Positions 42,291-51,327 are shown, numbered from the stretch's first letter. The stretch is DNA of 64,000 bases from Bacillota bacterium (GCA_021768085.1 JAETOJ010000003.1:86823-150822), one strand, 5' to 3'. Notes: generated by a model not told the origin, from the sequence alone. Made by a program: numbers and translations.

Positions 42291-42929
42291 TCAATCGGTG
42301 GGAGCTCCCTGGGTTCCGTCGTACTGGGAGTCGGTTCCCGTTCCCTGGCCGTCGCCAGATCCGTCCACCGGGGGGGTGGTGTCACCGCCGTCACCGGGGC
42401 CTTCCACGTCACCGCCGTCACCAGGACCTTCCACGTCGCCGCCCTCGCCGGGCTTCTCCGGATCCTCGGGATCCTCCGTATCCTCAATGGGGGGAAGCTG
42501 GCCCACGGCCATAATCTGGTTCAGCCCGTAGGTCTCGATCTTTCCGGTGCTGTCCTTGCCGAAGATCACCTGCTGGCCGTTCATCACGCCGGTGCCGGTG
42601 ACGAGCACTTCCCGCTCCTCCAGGCCCTGCTCGGTGGGAATGCCGATGGTGACTACCTTGCCCACCAGAGAGCTGGCGTAGCTCATCACGTTGGTCTCGG
42701 TCATGTTGGTGATGGCGGAGATCATCTGCATCTGTACCAGCTGGTTCATCATCTCGCTGGTGTCCATGGCGTTGTCAATGGTCTGGCTCTGAAGCTGGAC
42801 GATCATCAACTGCAAGAAGTCTTGCATATCCAGCTCGGTGTTGTTCTTGCGGCTGGTGCTGTTCTGGGGGGTGATGCCGCTGACGCCGCCGATCAGGCCC
42901 GCAATATCTGCCATAGAATTGCTGCTCAT
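42291..42929 (-). CDS. flgD: Hook-capping protein FlgD
   Basis: 212 residues. N-terminal part carries the FlgD signature (DMQDFLQLMIVQLQSQTIDNAMDTSEMMNQLVQMQMISAI), then a small beta domain (SLVGKVVTIGIP). FlgD caps the growing hook and is discarded. The last 60 residues are an unusual tandem of EGPGDGGDVEGPGDGGD repeats, acidic and Gly/Pro-rich, with visible 18- to 21-base direct repeats around 42375-42430. Located between fliK and the TIGR02530 gene as usual. Confidence 0.95.
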   Translation of the reverse strand: MSSNSMADIAGLIGGVSGITPQNSTSRKNNTELDMQDFLQLMIVQLQSQTIDNAMDTSEMMNQLVQMQMISAITNMTETNVMSYASSLVGKVVTIGIPTEQGLEEREVLVTGTGVMNGQQVIFGKDSTGKIETYGLNQIMAVGQLPPIEDTEDPEDPEKPGEGGDVEGPGDGGDVEGPGDGGDTTPPVDGSGDGQGTGTDSQYDGTQGAPTD

Positions 42930-42951
42930 GATTGGTTCGCTCCTTTCCGTG

Positions 42952-44094
42952 TTACTCGTCCGCGGGGATCAGGCCCAGCCGAAGCTGCTGCATGAAGTCC
43001 TGGCCGTGCTCGGACTGCTCCCGGCGGGACTGGCGGCGCTCCTCCTGGCCGCTCTGGCCGTGGCCGTTGTGCCCGTCATAGGGGTTCTGCTGGTTCTGGT
43101 TCTGCTGGCTCTCCTGGTTGTGCTGGACGTTGACCTCCACATCCTGCTGGGTGCGGCTGGACAGCATTCCCTGCAGCTCGCCGGCGTGGCGCTCCAGAAG
43201 GCTCCGGGTCTCGCCGCTGTGGGCGTTCAGGGCCACGCGGATGATCCCCTCGGCGCTGCGGGTGATCTCCACCGTCACGCTGCCCAGGTTCTCCGGGGTG
43301 AGCTGGATGCGCACCATGGACTCGCCCTTCTCCAACGCCTGGGCCAGCCCGGTGTCGATCTGCTTGGCCACGTCCGCCTTGTCCGTCTGCTCCACATCGT
43401 AGGCCTCGCCCACCTTCACGGGGGCCGCCTTCACGTCATGGAACAACTGCTGGGGGGCCTGACCCACTTCAAACGTCTCGATCTGGCCGTCGTCCTCCTG
43501 AGTCTGGGGCTGGGCCTCCTGCACCACCTGCTTGATCTCCTTGCCGAACTGGTCAGTGGTGACCTTTTCCAGCAGGGCCGCGGGGCTGGTGTCCGCGCCA
43601 GGGGCGGTGGCCTTCAGGATGGCATCCACCTCGGGGTCGGACACGTCGATGGGATTGGGATCCAGCAGGAGCTGGTCGAGCTGTGCCTGCTGCCAGGGCT
43701 CCAGATCGGTGATGGGGACGTTTTCCACTCCCTCGCCAGTGAACACCATGACCCACTCGCCGGGATTGTAAGTGGCGATTGTCTCGCCGGTGTTCAAATC
43801 CATCTTGACCCATGTCCAGTCGGGCTTGAACGCCATCGCGCTTCCGTTCTGCTCCAGCATCTTCTTAATTTTGGAGAGGCTGTCCTCCTCTTGGACAGGA
43901 GCGTCTTTCTTTTCCACAGTGGCGGGCTTTTCGGCCTTGGGCTGCTCGATCTCGCTGTCCGGCTGGCCGGACTGGGCCTTGTCCATCAGCTTCTGGAAAT
44001 CGCTGTCCCCGTCGCTTTTGCCCGTCTTAGGCAGCTGGGTCTGGGAGGCTACAGCCTGAAGCAGATTCAGGGCCACATTGCTGCTCTGTTCCAT
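42952..44094 (-). CDS. fliK: Flagellar hook-length control protein FliK
   Basis: 380 residues. The first 240 are low-conservation, Gln/Asp/Pro-rich, fitting the secreted ruler; the C-terminal Flg_hook domain (about 255-345) is clear: KGESMVRIQLTPENLGSVTVEITRSAEGIIRVALNAHSGETRSLLERHAGELQGML. It tells FlhB when to switch substrates. The tail (QNQNQQNPYDGHNGHGQSGQEERR) is polar and repetitive. ATG 44094 follows AAGGAGG; the preceding in-frame ATG overlaps that site. Confidence 0.93.
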   Translation of the reverse strand: MEQSSNVALNLLQAVASQTQLPKTGKSDGDSDFQKLMDKAQSGQPDSEIEQPKAEKPATVEKKDAPVQEEDSLSKIKKMLEQNGSAMAFKPDWTWVKMDLNTGETIATYNPGEWVMVFTGEGVENVPITDLEPWQQAQLDQLLLDPNPIDVSDPEVDAILKATAPGADTSPAALLEKVTTDQFGKEIKQVVQEAQPQTQEDDGQIETFEVGQAPQQLFHDVKAAPVKVGEAYDVEQTDKADVAKQIDTGLAQALEKGESMVRIQLTPENLGSVTVEITRSAEGIIRVALNAHSGETRSLLERHAGELQGMLSSRTQQDVEVNVQHNQESQQNQNQQNPYDGHNGHGQSGQEERRQSRREQSEHGQDFMQQLRLGLIPADE

Positions 44095-44131
44095 CTTGTT
44101 TTTCCTCCTTTCTAACATGATGATCTATATT

Positions 44132-44156
44132 CCAAACGGCGCAAGCGCCGATTTGG
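44132..44156 (-). other. Hairpin between fliJ and fliK
   Basis: CCAAACGGCGC (44132-44142) pairs with GCGCCG plus TTTGG (44145-44156) with one bulged A and a 2-base loop. It lies in the 106-base gap, the widest among fliF to flgD. A second imperfect stem (AAGGGC / GCCCTT) follows at about 44180-44207. No T tail in the operon direction. Confidence 0.5.
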
Positions 44157-44200
44157 ACTCGTCGTCGGGGCAAAGGGCTGCTTGCCGGGGCCCTTTTATC

Positions 44201-44653
44201 TTACGCGCCGATGTTGGCCCGGGCCCGGGCGGAGCTGACGAACTCGTCGATGAGAACCTCCTCCGCCTTCTGCTCCGCCTTGCGGTAGTCCTCCAGCTTG
44301 TGCTCCTTCAGCTTCTCAATGGAGGAGGTGTCGATCTTGGCGTCCACCACCTCCTGGCGCTTCTTCTCCTCTTTTTTCCGCAGGGCCTCCAGCTTCTCCG
44401 TCTCCCGCTGAATGTCCCGCTCCAGCACCCGCAGGCCGTTCTGGTACACCATGGCATCAGTGATGGTCATGCCCTCCGTCTTGCGCTGCCGGTACTCCTC
44501 GTCGCAGTCCCGATAGCTCTGCCAGACGGCCTCCAGCACCTTCTCCTGTTCCCGCACCTGGGCCAGGATGGCGGCGTGCTCCCCCTTCAGGGCGTCCAGC
44601 ACCTGCTGCTTGTAGGACAGCACGGAGTCCAGCGAAAATTTGAATTTCTTCAT
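44201..44653 (-). CDS. fliJ: Flagellar export chaperone/ATPase stalk FliJ
   Basis: 150 residues, one long coiled coil (KFKFSLDSVLSYKQQVLDALKGEHAAILAQVREQEKVLE to AEQKAEEVLIDEF). FliJ inserts in the FliI hexamer and links it to FlhA. The start KKFKFSLDSVLSYK and position after fliI define it. GAGGTGTAG precedes the ATG. Confidence 0.94.
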   Translation of the reverse strand: MKKFKFSLDSVLSYKQQVLDALKGEHAAILAQVREQEKVLEAVWQSYRDCDEEYRQRKTEGMTITDAMVYQNGLRVLERDIQRETEKLEALRKKEEKKRQEVVDAKIDTSSIEKLKEHKLEDYRKAEQKAEEVLIDEFVSSARARANIGA

Positions 44654-44682
44654 CTATCTCTACACCTCAATTGTCATCAAGG

Positions 44683-45993
44683 TTATTGGAGAATCTTTGC
44701 CATCTCCGCCACGCACTGGTCATAGGTAAACGCCTCGTTCACGTCCTGGGTCAAAAAGTCGTTCACCGCGTCGATCTTGGACATGGCGAAATCCAGCTTC
44801 CGGTTGGTGCCCGGCTTGTAGGCCCCGATGGCCACCAGGTCGGCGTTCTTCTCGTATACGCTCATGATATCCCGGATCCGGGAGGCCAACTGCCGGTGCT
44901 CCGGCGAGACAATCTCCACCATCAGGCGGGAGATGCTGGCGGACACGTCGATGGCGGGGTAGTGGTTGGAGTTGGCCAGCTGCCGGCTGAGGACGATGTG
45001 CCCGTCCAGAATGCCGCGGACGGTGTCCGCAATGGGCTCGTTGGTGTCGTCGCCCTCCACCAGCACGGTATACACTCCGGTAATGGAGCCCTTACTGAAA
45101 TTGCCGCTGCGCTCCAGCAGCTTGGGCATCTCCGCGTACATGGACGGGGTGTAGCCCCGGCTCACCGGCGGCTCCCCGATAGCCAGCCCGATCTCCCGCT
45201 GGGCCATGGCGAACCGGGTGAGGGAGTCCATCATCAGCAGCACGTCGTACCCCTGATCCCGGAAATACTCCGCGATGCCGGTGGCCACGCTGGGGCACCG
45301 CATCCGCAGCATGGCGGGCTGGTCGGAGGTGGCCACCACCAGAATCGACCGCTTCATGCCCTCGGGGCCCAGATCCTTCTCCACGAATTCCAGCACCTCG
45401 CGGCCACGCTCGCCCACCAGGGCGATGACGTTGATGTCGGCGGTGACGTTCTTGGCGATCATGCCCATCAGGGTGGACTTGCCCACGCCGGAGCCGGCGA
45501 AAATGCCGATACGCTGGCCCTTGCCGATGGTGATCATGCCGTCAATGGCCTTCACGCCGAACTGGATCCGCTCCCGGATGGGGGGGCGCTGGAGGGGGTT
45601 TATGTAGTTGCCGCCCACGCAGTAGGGCGCGCCCCCCGTGAAGGGCCCCTTGCCGTCGATGGGCTGGCCCAGGGCGTTGATGATCCGCCCCCGGAGGAAC
45701 TCCCCCACCTGGAGGGTGAGCTGCCGCCCGGTGTTGCGGACGAAGTTGCCCGCCGAGATGCCGTTCATGTCCGAGTAGGGCATGAGCAGGATGTGGTCGT
45801 TCTTAAAGCCCACCACCTCGGCGGTGACCTGCCCACCGGAGTCGCCGTTGTAGATCCGGCAGATGTCCCCCACGGCGGCCCGTCCGCCGCTGGCCTCGAT
45901 GGACATACCCACGATATTTTCAATTTTCCCCGTCAGGCTGTAGGGCTCCGCCCCGTAGATCTGCCGGGTCATCTGCTGAAAGACCGAAGGCAT
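44683..45993 (-). CDS. fliI: Flagellum-specific ATPase FliI
   Basis: 436 residues, F1-beta-like ATPase. Walker A GIFAGSGVGKSTLMGM, catalytic GERGREV, Walker B YDVLLMMDSLTRFAMAQREIGLAIGEPP, C-terminal export domain ending FTYDQCVAEMAKIL. It energises substrate loading at the export gate with FliH and FliJ. CAGGAG precedes the ATG; 12 bases after fliH. Confidence 0.97.
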   Translation of the reverse strand: MPSVFQQMTRQIYGAEPYSLTGKIENIVGMSIEASGGRAAVGDICRIYNGDSGGQVTAEVVGFKNDHILLMPYSDMNGISAGNFVRNTGRQLTLQVGEFLRGRIINALGQPIDGKGPFTGGAPYCVGGNYINPLQRPPIRERIQFGVKAIDGMITIGKGQRIGIFAGSGVGKSTLMGMIAKNVTADINVIALVGERGREVLEFVEKDLGPEGMKRSILVVATSDQPAMLRMRCPSVATGIAEYFRDQGYDVLLMMDSLTRFAMAQREIGLAIGEPPVSRGYTPSMYAEMPKLLERSGNFSKGSITGVYTVLVEGDDTNEPIADTVRGILDGHIVLSRQLANSNHYPAIDVSASISRLMVEIVSPEHRQLASRIRDIMSVYEKNADLVAIGAYKPGTNRKLDFAMSKIDAVNDFLTQDVNEAFTYDQCVAEMAKILQ

Positions 45994-46005
45994 GGCGTTC
46001 TCCTG

Positions 46006-46869
46006 TTATGTGAGGTTGAACCCCCCGGAGCTGCCCGAGGCGTCCATGAGAATGGTGCGCAAGTTATCGAGCTGGGTGGCGGCGCTGGCGTCCACGATCT
46101 CGTCCGGCATCTCAATGATGCAGGTGCCCGACTCGTCGTCCGCCATGGGGATGAGCCGCACCCGGTCGGACAGGGCGGACAGCGCCGCGGTGAGGGACGC
46201 CGGCATCTGGGTGAGCCGCTTGGCGTCGCACTCGGCAATGTATATGTGTACCCATTCCTTTTTCTTTCGCTTGTCGATGGCGGTCTGAATCATCCGGCTG
46301 ATCACGTCGGCGCTGCTTTTCAGGCTGACGCACACCACCTTCTCCGCCACCGCCATGGCCAGATCCCGAAGATCCGCCACGCTCTGATCCATCTGCCGAT
46401 CCAAAGCGTGGCCCGCCTGCTCCATGAAGCGGTGGACTTCCTCCTCCAGCCGCTGGGCCTGCTCCTCCCGGAGCTGGACGGACTCCTGGGCCGCCTGGGC
46501 CATGCCCGCGGCGTATCCCTCCTGGTAGCCCTCCTCCCGGGCCTGGGCAAAGACCGCCTCCCGCTCCCGGTCGGCGTCCTCCCTGGCCCTGGCCAGCAGC
46601 TCATCCGCCTCCCGCCGGGCGTCCGCCTTGATCTGCTCCGCCTGAATCTGGGCGAAGCTGATGGGCGTCTCCTCCGGCTCGGGCGGGGCCTCCGGCTCCT
46701 CGTCGGCAATCCGCACGTCGAAGCCTTCCGCCTCCTCCGGCTGGGGCTGATCCTCCGGCTCCTCGAACTCCTCCAGGGGGGCCGGATCGTTCACCTTCAG
46801 CTCCTCAGCGTCCGGGAAGCGGTAGGGTTCCGCCTTCGCCTTGGTGAACGCTTTGAAAATGTTAGGCAA
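46006..46869 (-). CDS. fliH: Flagellar export regulator FliH
   Basis: 287 residues. An acidic/Pro-rich N-terminal part, a long coiled coil (ADARREADELLARAREDADREREAVFAQAREEGYQEGYAAGMAQAA) including the GxxxG-like run EGYQEGYAAGMAQ, and a C-terminal V-ATPase subunit E-like domain (LAMAVAEKVVCVSLKSSADVISRMIQTAI). FliH dimers hold FliI and tether it to the C ring. Overlaps fliG by 8 bases. Confidence 0.94.
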   Translation of the reverse strand: MPNIFKAFTKAKAEPYRFPDAEELKVNDPAPLEEFEEPEDQPQPEEAEGFDVRIADEEPEAPPEPEETPISFAQIQAEQIKADARREADELLARAREDADREREAVFAQAREEGYQEGYAAGMAQAAQESVQLREEQAQRLEEEVHRFMEQAGHALDRQMDQSVADLRDLAMAVAEKVVCVSLKSSADVISRMIQTAIDKRKKKEWVHIYIAECDAKRLTQMPASLTAALSALSDRVRLIPMADDESGTCIIEMPDEIVDASAATQLDNLRTILMDASGSSGGFNLT

Positions 46870-47962
46870 TGATATCGTCCTTTCCGCCCTTGGCGATCAC
46901 GATCACGCCCTTCTCCTCCAGGCTGCGGATGGTGTCCACAATGCGCTGCTGGGCGTCCTCCACGTCCTTGAGCTTGACGTTGGTGGTGATCTCCAGATCG
47001 TCCTTGATGTTCTGGGCCATACGGGTGGACATATTGGACAGCAGCTTCTTGGAGACCTCCTCGTTGGCGGTCTTGAGGGCCAGCACCAGATCCCGGGGAT
47101 CGCAGTCCCGGACGAAGCGCTGCACGGAACGGTCGTCCATGGTGATGATGTCCTCAAAGACGAACATCCGCTTGCGGATCTCGTCGGCCAGATCCTGGTC
47201 GTAGGCGGACAGGCCGTCGAAGATGTTTTTCTCGCTGGTGCGGTCGATGTTGTTCATCACGTCGGCCACGTAGTCGATGCCGCCCACCTTCACGTTGGCG
47301 TTGGTCACGATGTTGGAGAACTTCTTGCGCATCTCCGCCTCGATGATCTTCACCGCGATGGGGGACACGCTCTCGATCTTGGCCATGCTCTCCACCACCT
47401 GAACCTGGCGCTTCTCGTCCAGCTGGGAGATGACCGCCGCCGCCTTGTCCGCCTCCACGTAGGACAGCACCAAGGAAATGGTCTGGGGCCGCTCGTTCTG
47501 CAGGGCGGAGAACAGGGACTTCTCGTCCGCCTTTTCCATGAAGGAGAAGGAGCGGTTTTGCAGCGACTTGGTGACCTTGCCCAGCAGCTCGTCCGCCCGC
47601 TCCGGGCCGTAGGCCTTTTCCAGCACCGACCGGGCGTATTCCAGGCCGCCCTCGGTGACCGCCCGGTTGGTGCGGCACAGCTGGTAGAACTCATACAGGA
47701 TTTCCTCGGTCTGCTCCGACCCCAGGAAGCCCATCTTGGCGACCTCCAGGGTGAGCTGCTCCACATCGTCCGGATCCATGTGCTTGTAGAGGTTGGAGGC
47801 CCGCTCCGCCCCCAGGGCGATGATCACCGTGGCCGCCCGCTGGGCGCCGGTGAGCTTTTCTGGCATGAGGGGCCCCCTTTTCCGGCCCTTGCCGGGGGCG
47901 GGAGCCGTTTTGGCCTCGGCGGCGGGCGCCGCCTTTACCTCGGCAACTGCGGCGTCAGCCAT
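46862..47962 (-). CDS. fliG: Flagellar motor switch protein FliG
   Basis: 366 residues. Three FliG domains: N (LTGAQRAATVIIALGAERASNLYKHMDPDDVEQLTLEVAKMG), middle with EHPQ-like region replaced by NERPQTISLVLSYVEADKAAAVI, and C-terminal torque helix (DDRSVQRFVRDCDPRDLVLALKTANEEVSKKLLSNMSTRMAQNI). An N-terminal Ala/Lys/Pro extension of about 30 residues is unusual. ATG 47962 is 9 bases after AAGGAGG; the ATG at 47971 directly abuts that site. Overlaps fliF by 8 bases. Confidence 0.97.
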   Translation of the reverse strand: MADAAVAEVKAAPAAEAKTAPAPGKGRKRGPLMPEKLTGAQRAATVIIALGAERASNLYKHMDPDDVEQLTLEVAKMGFLGSEQTEEILYEFYQLCRTNRAVTEGGLEYARSVLEKAYGPERADELLGKVTKSLQNRSFSFMEKADEKSLFSALQNERPQTISLVLSYVEADKAAAVISQLDEKRQVQVVESMAKIESVSPIAVKIIEAEMRKKFSNIVTNANVKVGGIDYVADVMNNIDRTSEKNIFDGLSAYDQDLADEIRKRMFVFEDIITMDDRSVQRFVRDCDPRDLVLALKTANEEVSKKLLSNMSTRMAQNIKDDLEITTNVKLKDVEDAQQRIVDTIRSLEEKGVIVIAKGGKDDIIA

Positions 47963-49679
47963 TGTCTCCATCCTCCTTCAGCCAGCTCTTGATCAGCAGG
48001 GCCGCGACCTCCATGTTCTCATCCACATAGTCCCGGATGTTCTGGCGCAGCTCCATGCTCCGCTCGGTGTGCAGATCCATCACGTTGGCGCCGGCCACCG
48101 GGTTGCCCTCCTCGTCCAGCTGAGGCGGCACAACCACGGGCTGCCCGTCCTCCCCGATCTCCACGGTGGCGCCGGGCATGGACGCGGCCAGCAGCTCCTC
48201 CACGGCCTTCTGCTCCTCCTCCAGCTTCTTGCGCTTCTTCCGGCGCAGCAGCAGGATCACGGTGAGCAGGATGGCGAACAGCAGCAGCCCCGCGCCCGCG
48301 GCGATGAACACCCAGTAGGGGATGCCCAGAATGGTGCCGGGCGGGTTTGTCGGGGGCTCGTCGGGCTCCGCGGCGGTCGGGAAGGGCGTGGCCAGCACGG
48401 AGATCCGGGTGCTCAGGTACTCCTCGGCGGTCATGGTCTCCGTTGCCACGGGGATGATCCCCGCGTTGTGGGCCACCACCAGGCGCATCTCCTCCACGTC
48501 CACAGGCACCGTCTCGCCGTTGGCCCCCCGGGTATTGATGGCCACCGACACCGTCACGTCGGTGAGGGTGCCGCAGCGGACGATCATCTCCGTGTCGGTG
48601 GTGGTGTTGTCATAGATCCGGTTGGCCTCCTCCTGGAGGATGCGCTCCAGCTCGGCCTGGACGTCCCCCGGCTCCACGTTGATGGGGATTTCCGCGTTGG
48701 TGCCGGTGCCCACCACGCCGCCCGTGCCGCCCTCGTCCGGGGTGTTGAAGGTATAGGCGTAGAACTCGCTGCCGATGATGCCCCGGCCGCCGCTCTCGCC
48801 GGTCTGGGCGAACTCGGGCAGCTCCACCTCATGCTTGTTGATGGTCTTGTCGCCCAGCTCCACCCGGCAGTTCACCCCGGCGGTGACGTTCCCCTCCCCA
48901 TAGATGTCGGTCAGGAAGTTCATCACCTGGGTGCGGATCCGGTTGCTCCACTCCTGCTCCAGCTGGAGCTTCAGGGCGGAGTCGGTGATGGCGTTGCCGC
49001 CGCTGCCGATCACGGAGTTGTAGTCGTTGCCGATGGTGTCCTCAATGGAGACGTCCGCCGGATCCAGCCCCGCCACGCTGTGGGCGATGTAGTTTCGGAT
49101 GGCGTTGGCCTGCCCGGACTCCAGCATCTTGCCCTTCTCCATGGTCAGCATGACGGTGGCGCTGGCGTTCACCACCTTGTTGGTGTCCAGCACGTAGCCC
49201 CGATCCTCGCCCTCGTTGATGTTCACGCTGGCGTCCCGCACGCCGGGGAATTGCAGGATGGTGCGCCGGATCTCCTCCTGGAGGGCCTCCAGCTTGGCCA
49301 CCCGCCGGTCGTACTGGGTGGACAGGGCGCCCACCCGCTCGAAGTATCCGCTGAAGGACGACTTGCTCTGGGAATACTGTTCCTGGAGCAGGCTTGCCTT
49401 CAGCCCCGCCGCCTGGGATTGGGGCACCAGGATGGTGCCCGTCCCCTCCATGCGGTAGTCCGTTATGCCCTGATCCGCCAGCCAGTTCATCACCGTGGCG
49501 GTCTCCTCGCTGGTGGCCCCGTCGATGAGGACGGCATAGGGCCGGTTGTTATAGAGCAGGATCACCGCGGCCACGGCCACCACCACGATGACGGCCAGCA
49601 GAATCCATATTTTCTTAGAAACCTTTCCAAGGGCTGTCTTAACCTTGTCAAGATAGCCCTTCAGCTTCTCCTTGTTCAA
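47955..49679 (-). CDS. fliF: MS-ring protein FliF
   Basis: 574 residues. First membrane helix about 24-44 (IWILLAVIVVVAVAAVILLYN), ring-building motifs (RPYAVLIDGATSEETATVMNWL; LLQEQYSQSKSSFSGYFERVGALSTQYDRRVAKLEALQEEIRRTILQFPGVRDASVNI), second helix about 450-475 (VFIAAGAGLLLFAILLTVILLL) and a C-terminal FliG-binding tail (MELRQNIRDYVDENMEVAALLIKSWLKED). The start is TTG 49679 with a weak AGCGGGG upstream; coupling to fliE translation may help. Confidence 0.97.
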   Translation of the reverse strand: MNKEKLKGYLDKVKTALGKVSKKIWILLAVIVVVAVAAVILLYNNRPYAVLIDGATSEETATVMNWLADQGITDYRMEGTGTILVPQSQAAGLKASLLQEQYSQSKSSFSGYFERVGALSTQYDRRVAKLEALQEEIRRTILQFPGVRDASVNINEGEDRGYVLDTNKVVNASATVMLTMEKGKMLESGQANAIRNYIAHSVAGLDPADVSIEDTIGNDYNSVIGSGGNAITDSALKLQLEQEWSNRIRTQVMNFLTDIYGEGNVTAGVNCRVELGDKTINKHEVELPEFAQTGESGGRGIIGSEFYAYTFNTPDEGGTGGVVGTGTNAEIPINVEPGDVQAELERILQEEANRIYDNTTTDTEMIVRCGTLTDVTVSVAINTRGANGETVPVDVEEMRLVVAHNAGIIPVATETMTAEEYLSTRISVLATPFPTAAEPDEPPTNPPGTILGIPYWVFIAAGAGLLLFAILLTVILLLRRKKRKKLEEEQKAVEELLAASMPGATVEIGEDGQPVVVPPQLDEEGNPVAGANVMDLHTERSMELRQNIRDYVDENMEVAALLIKSWLKEDGDNG

Positions 49680-49732
49680 GTCCCATCGACCCCGCTCTCC
49701 GCGTATGTTCTCCTAAAATCGCCGTGCTTTTG

Positions 49733-50095
49733 TTACACGTTCATGTTCCGCAGCTCGTTATACGCGGTCAGGGCCCTATCGCGCATCTGGAGCAGCAGGC
49801 TCACCGAGATCTCCGCCTTATAGGCGGCGATGCCCACCTGGGCGGGGTTGTCCAGCTGCCCGGTGGCCAGCAGGTACTGGGCCTGGGTAAATTCCGCGTC
49901 GGTGTCCTTCACGTTCTGGATCAGGGAGTTGAAGATGGAGCCGAACATGGTCTCCCCGGCCTTGCCGGTCTCCTCCACCTGGCCGGACTGGGCGGCCTTG
50001 GCCTGCTCCAGGGCGGTCATGCGCTGGGTGGGGGTGAGGCCCGCCATGCTGCCCAAAGCGGTGGCGCCGTTCACGCCGTTCAAAATTGTGCTCAT
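49733..50095 (-). CDS. fliE: Flagellar MS ring-rod junction protein FliE
   Basis: 120 residues. The C-terminal half is FliE-like (MFGSIFNSLIQNVKDTDAEFTQAQYLLATGQLDNPAQVGIAAYKAEISVSLLLQMRDRALTAYNELRNMNV). It links the MS ring to the rod. AAAGGAGAG precedes the ATG. Order flgB-flgC-fliE-fliF is the standard start of a fla/che operon. Confidence 0.95.
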   Translation of the reverse strand: MSTILNGVNGATALGSMAGLTPTQRMTALEQAKAAQSGQVEETGKAGETMFGSIFNSLIQNVKDTDAEFTQAQYLLATGQLDNPAQVGIAAYKAEISVSLLLQMRDRALTAYNELRNMNV

Positions 50096-50126
50096 GGGGA
50101 TTCTCTCCTTTTCGCGTCAGGTTGGC

Positions 50127-50597
50127 TTACCGCCCGATCTCCAGCCCGCTGGAGATGACGGATTTCAGCGTGTTGAAGGCGGTGACGTTGGAGGCGTAGG
50201 CCCGGGAGGCGGCCATGGCGTCGGCGATCTCCTTCACCATGTCCACGTTGGGCATCTCCAGGTAGCCGTCCTCGTCCGCATCGGGGTGGGTGGGGTCGTA
50301 GACGAGCTTCATGGGGTTCTCCTCATCCTCCACGATCTGCGCCACCCGCACGCCTCCGGCGGTAGGGGCAGAGCTGCCGTTGGGCGCCAGCCCGGAGGCG
50401 GCCCGGGCCATAATGTCCCGGAAGGTGTCCCGGCCGCTGACGGCCTCAAACACCACCAGCTTGCGCCGGTACGCCCCGCCGCCGTTTTCTGTGCGGGTGG
50501 TCTGGGAGTTGGTCACGTTCTCGGCCACGATGTCCAGCCGGAGCTGCTGGGCGGTGAGGCCGGAGCCCACGATGTTGATGGTATTCATAAAAGCCAT
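50127..50597 (-). CDS. flgC: Flagellar rod protein FlgC
   Basis: 156 residues. N-terminal MNTINIVGSGLTAQQLRLDIVAENVTNSQT and C-terminal GYLEMPNVDMVKEIADAMAASRAYASNVTAFNTLKSVISSGLEIGR are diagnostic. It forms part of the proximal rod. The start follows GGAGG by 11 bases. Confidence 0.96.
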   Translation of the reverse strand: MAFMNTINIVGSGLTAQQLRLDIVAENVTNSQTTRTENGGGAYRRKLVVFEAVSGRDTFRDIMARAASGLAPNGSSAPTAGGVRVAQIVEDEENPMKLVYDPTHPDADEDGYLEMPNVDMVKEIADAMAASRAYASNVTAFNTLKSVISSGLEIGR

Positions 50598-50672
50598 GGC
50601 TTATGTACCTCCTGTCAAGTGTCGTTGATCCCGGTGCCACGTCTCGTCCCTTCGCTCCGGGCGCTTCTTATG

Positions 50673-51125
50673 TTACTGGCCCCGCACCGCCATGCGCAGG
50701 ATGGAATAGTGCTTGTTGACGGCCTGATAGACGTACTGCTGCTGGTAGGCGTTGCGCACCAGCTCCACCATCTGGTCGGTGGTGTTCACGCCGTTGTCGT
50801 CCATGCGGGTCTGCTCCTGGGCCTCGAACACCACGGGCTCGGCCTCCTCAATGGTGCGGCGGATGGATTTCTCCGCCATCCGGCCCGGTGCCTGGGCCAC
50901 AGCCTGTCCCTCCCCCAGGGCGGACGCCCCCGCCGTGGTGTACCGCCCCGGCGACAGCCTCGCCTCCAGCTGCTTGCGGAGGCTCTCCTCGAAGGTGACG
51001 ACCTTGGCCTTGTAGTTGGGGGTCTCGGCGTTGGCGATGTTGTCCAGGATCGCCGCCTGCTTTGTCCACAGGTAGCCCATGGACTTCTCCAGCAGAAGCT
51101 GGGAATTGCTGGTCAGAAAACTCAT
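50673..51125 (-). CDS. flgB: Flagellar rod protein FlgB
   Basis: 150 residues, first gene of the 27-kb fla/che operon. Marks: LLLEKSMGYLWTKQAAILDNIANAETPNYKAKVVTFEESLRKQLEAR and the C-terminal NTTDQMVELVRNAYQQQYVYQAVNKHYSILRMAVRGQ. ATG 51125 lies 8 bases after AGGAGG; a GTG two codons earlier is less likely. The leader upstream is about 170 bases long. Confidence 0.96.
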   Translation of the reverse strand: MSFLTSNSQLLLEKSMGYLWTKQAAILDNIANAETPNYKAKVVTFEESLRKQLEARLSPGRYTTAGASALGEGQAVAQAPGRMAEKSIRRTIEEAEPVVFEAQEQTRMDDNGVNTTDQMVELVRNAYQQQYVYQAVNKHYSILRMAVRGQ

Positions 51126-51149
51126 GGTCACGGCCTCCTCTGTCCTCCT

Positions 51150-51169
51150 GCCGCGGATAGGCCCGCGGC
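51150..51169 (-). other. Leader hairpin directly before the flgB ribosome site
   Basis: GCCGCGG (51150-51156) and CCGCGGC (51163-51169) pair around a 6-base loop. On the transcript it ends about 10 bases before the flgB AGGAGG and is followed by two GGA-containing runs (CAGGAGG and AGAGGAGG). This layout could allow control of translation, for instance by CsrA (inference). Confidence 0.5.
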
Positions 51170-51298
51170 GTGTTCATGAATCAGATCCTATGCCGCCGCC
51201 CCCGGGAACATTCGGGGGTTTTGGGCGGTTTTCAGCCGGGGCTCCCCCCTTTGGCCTTGGTTCGGCGGGCAGATCATCCCCTATGGCATACTTGCTTT

Positions 51299-51327
51299 AT
51301 TATAGCACAGCGGCCACTGAAGTGCAA
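51299..51327 (-). promoter_or_regulatory. SigA-type promoter of the 27-kb fla/che operon
   Basis: On the minus strand TTGCAC (51322-51327), 17-base spacer, TATAAT (51299-51304): perfect -10, good -35. It is the only strong promoter I see upstream of flgB. Transcription would start near 51293. The rest of the gap to 51491 holds no gene; two imperfect copies of a CAAAAA-CCAC motif occur at about 51339 and 51372. Confidence 0.85.
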
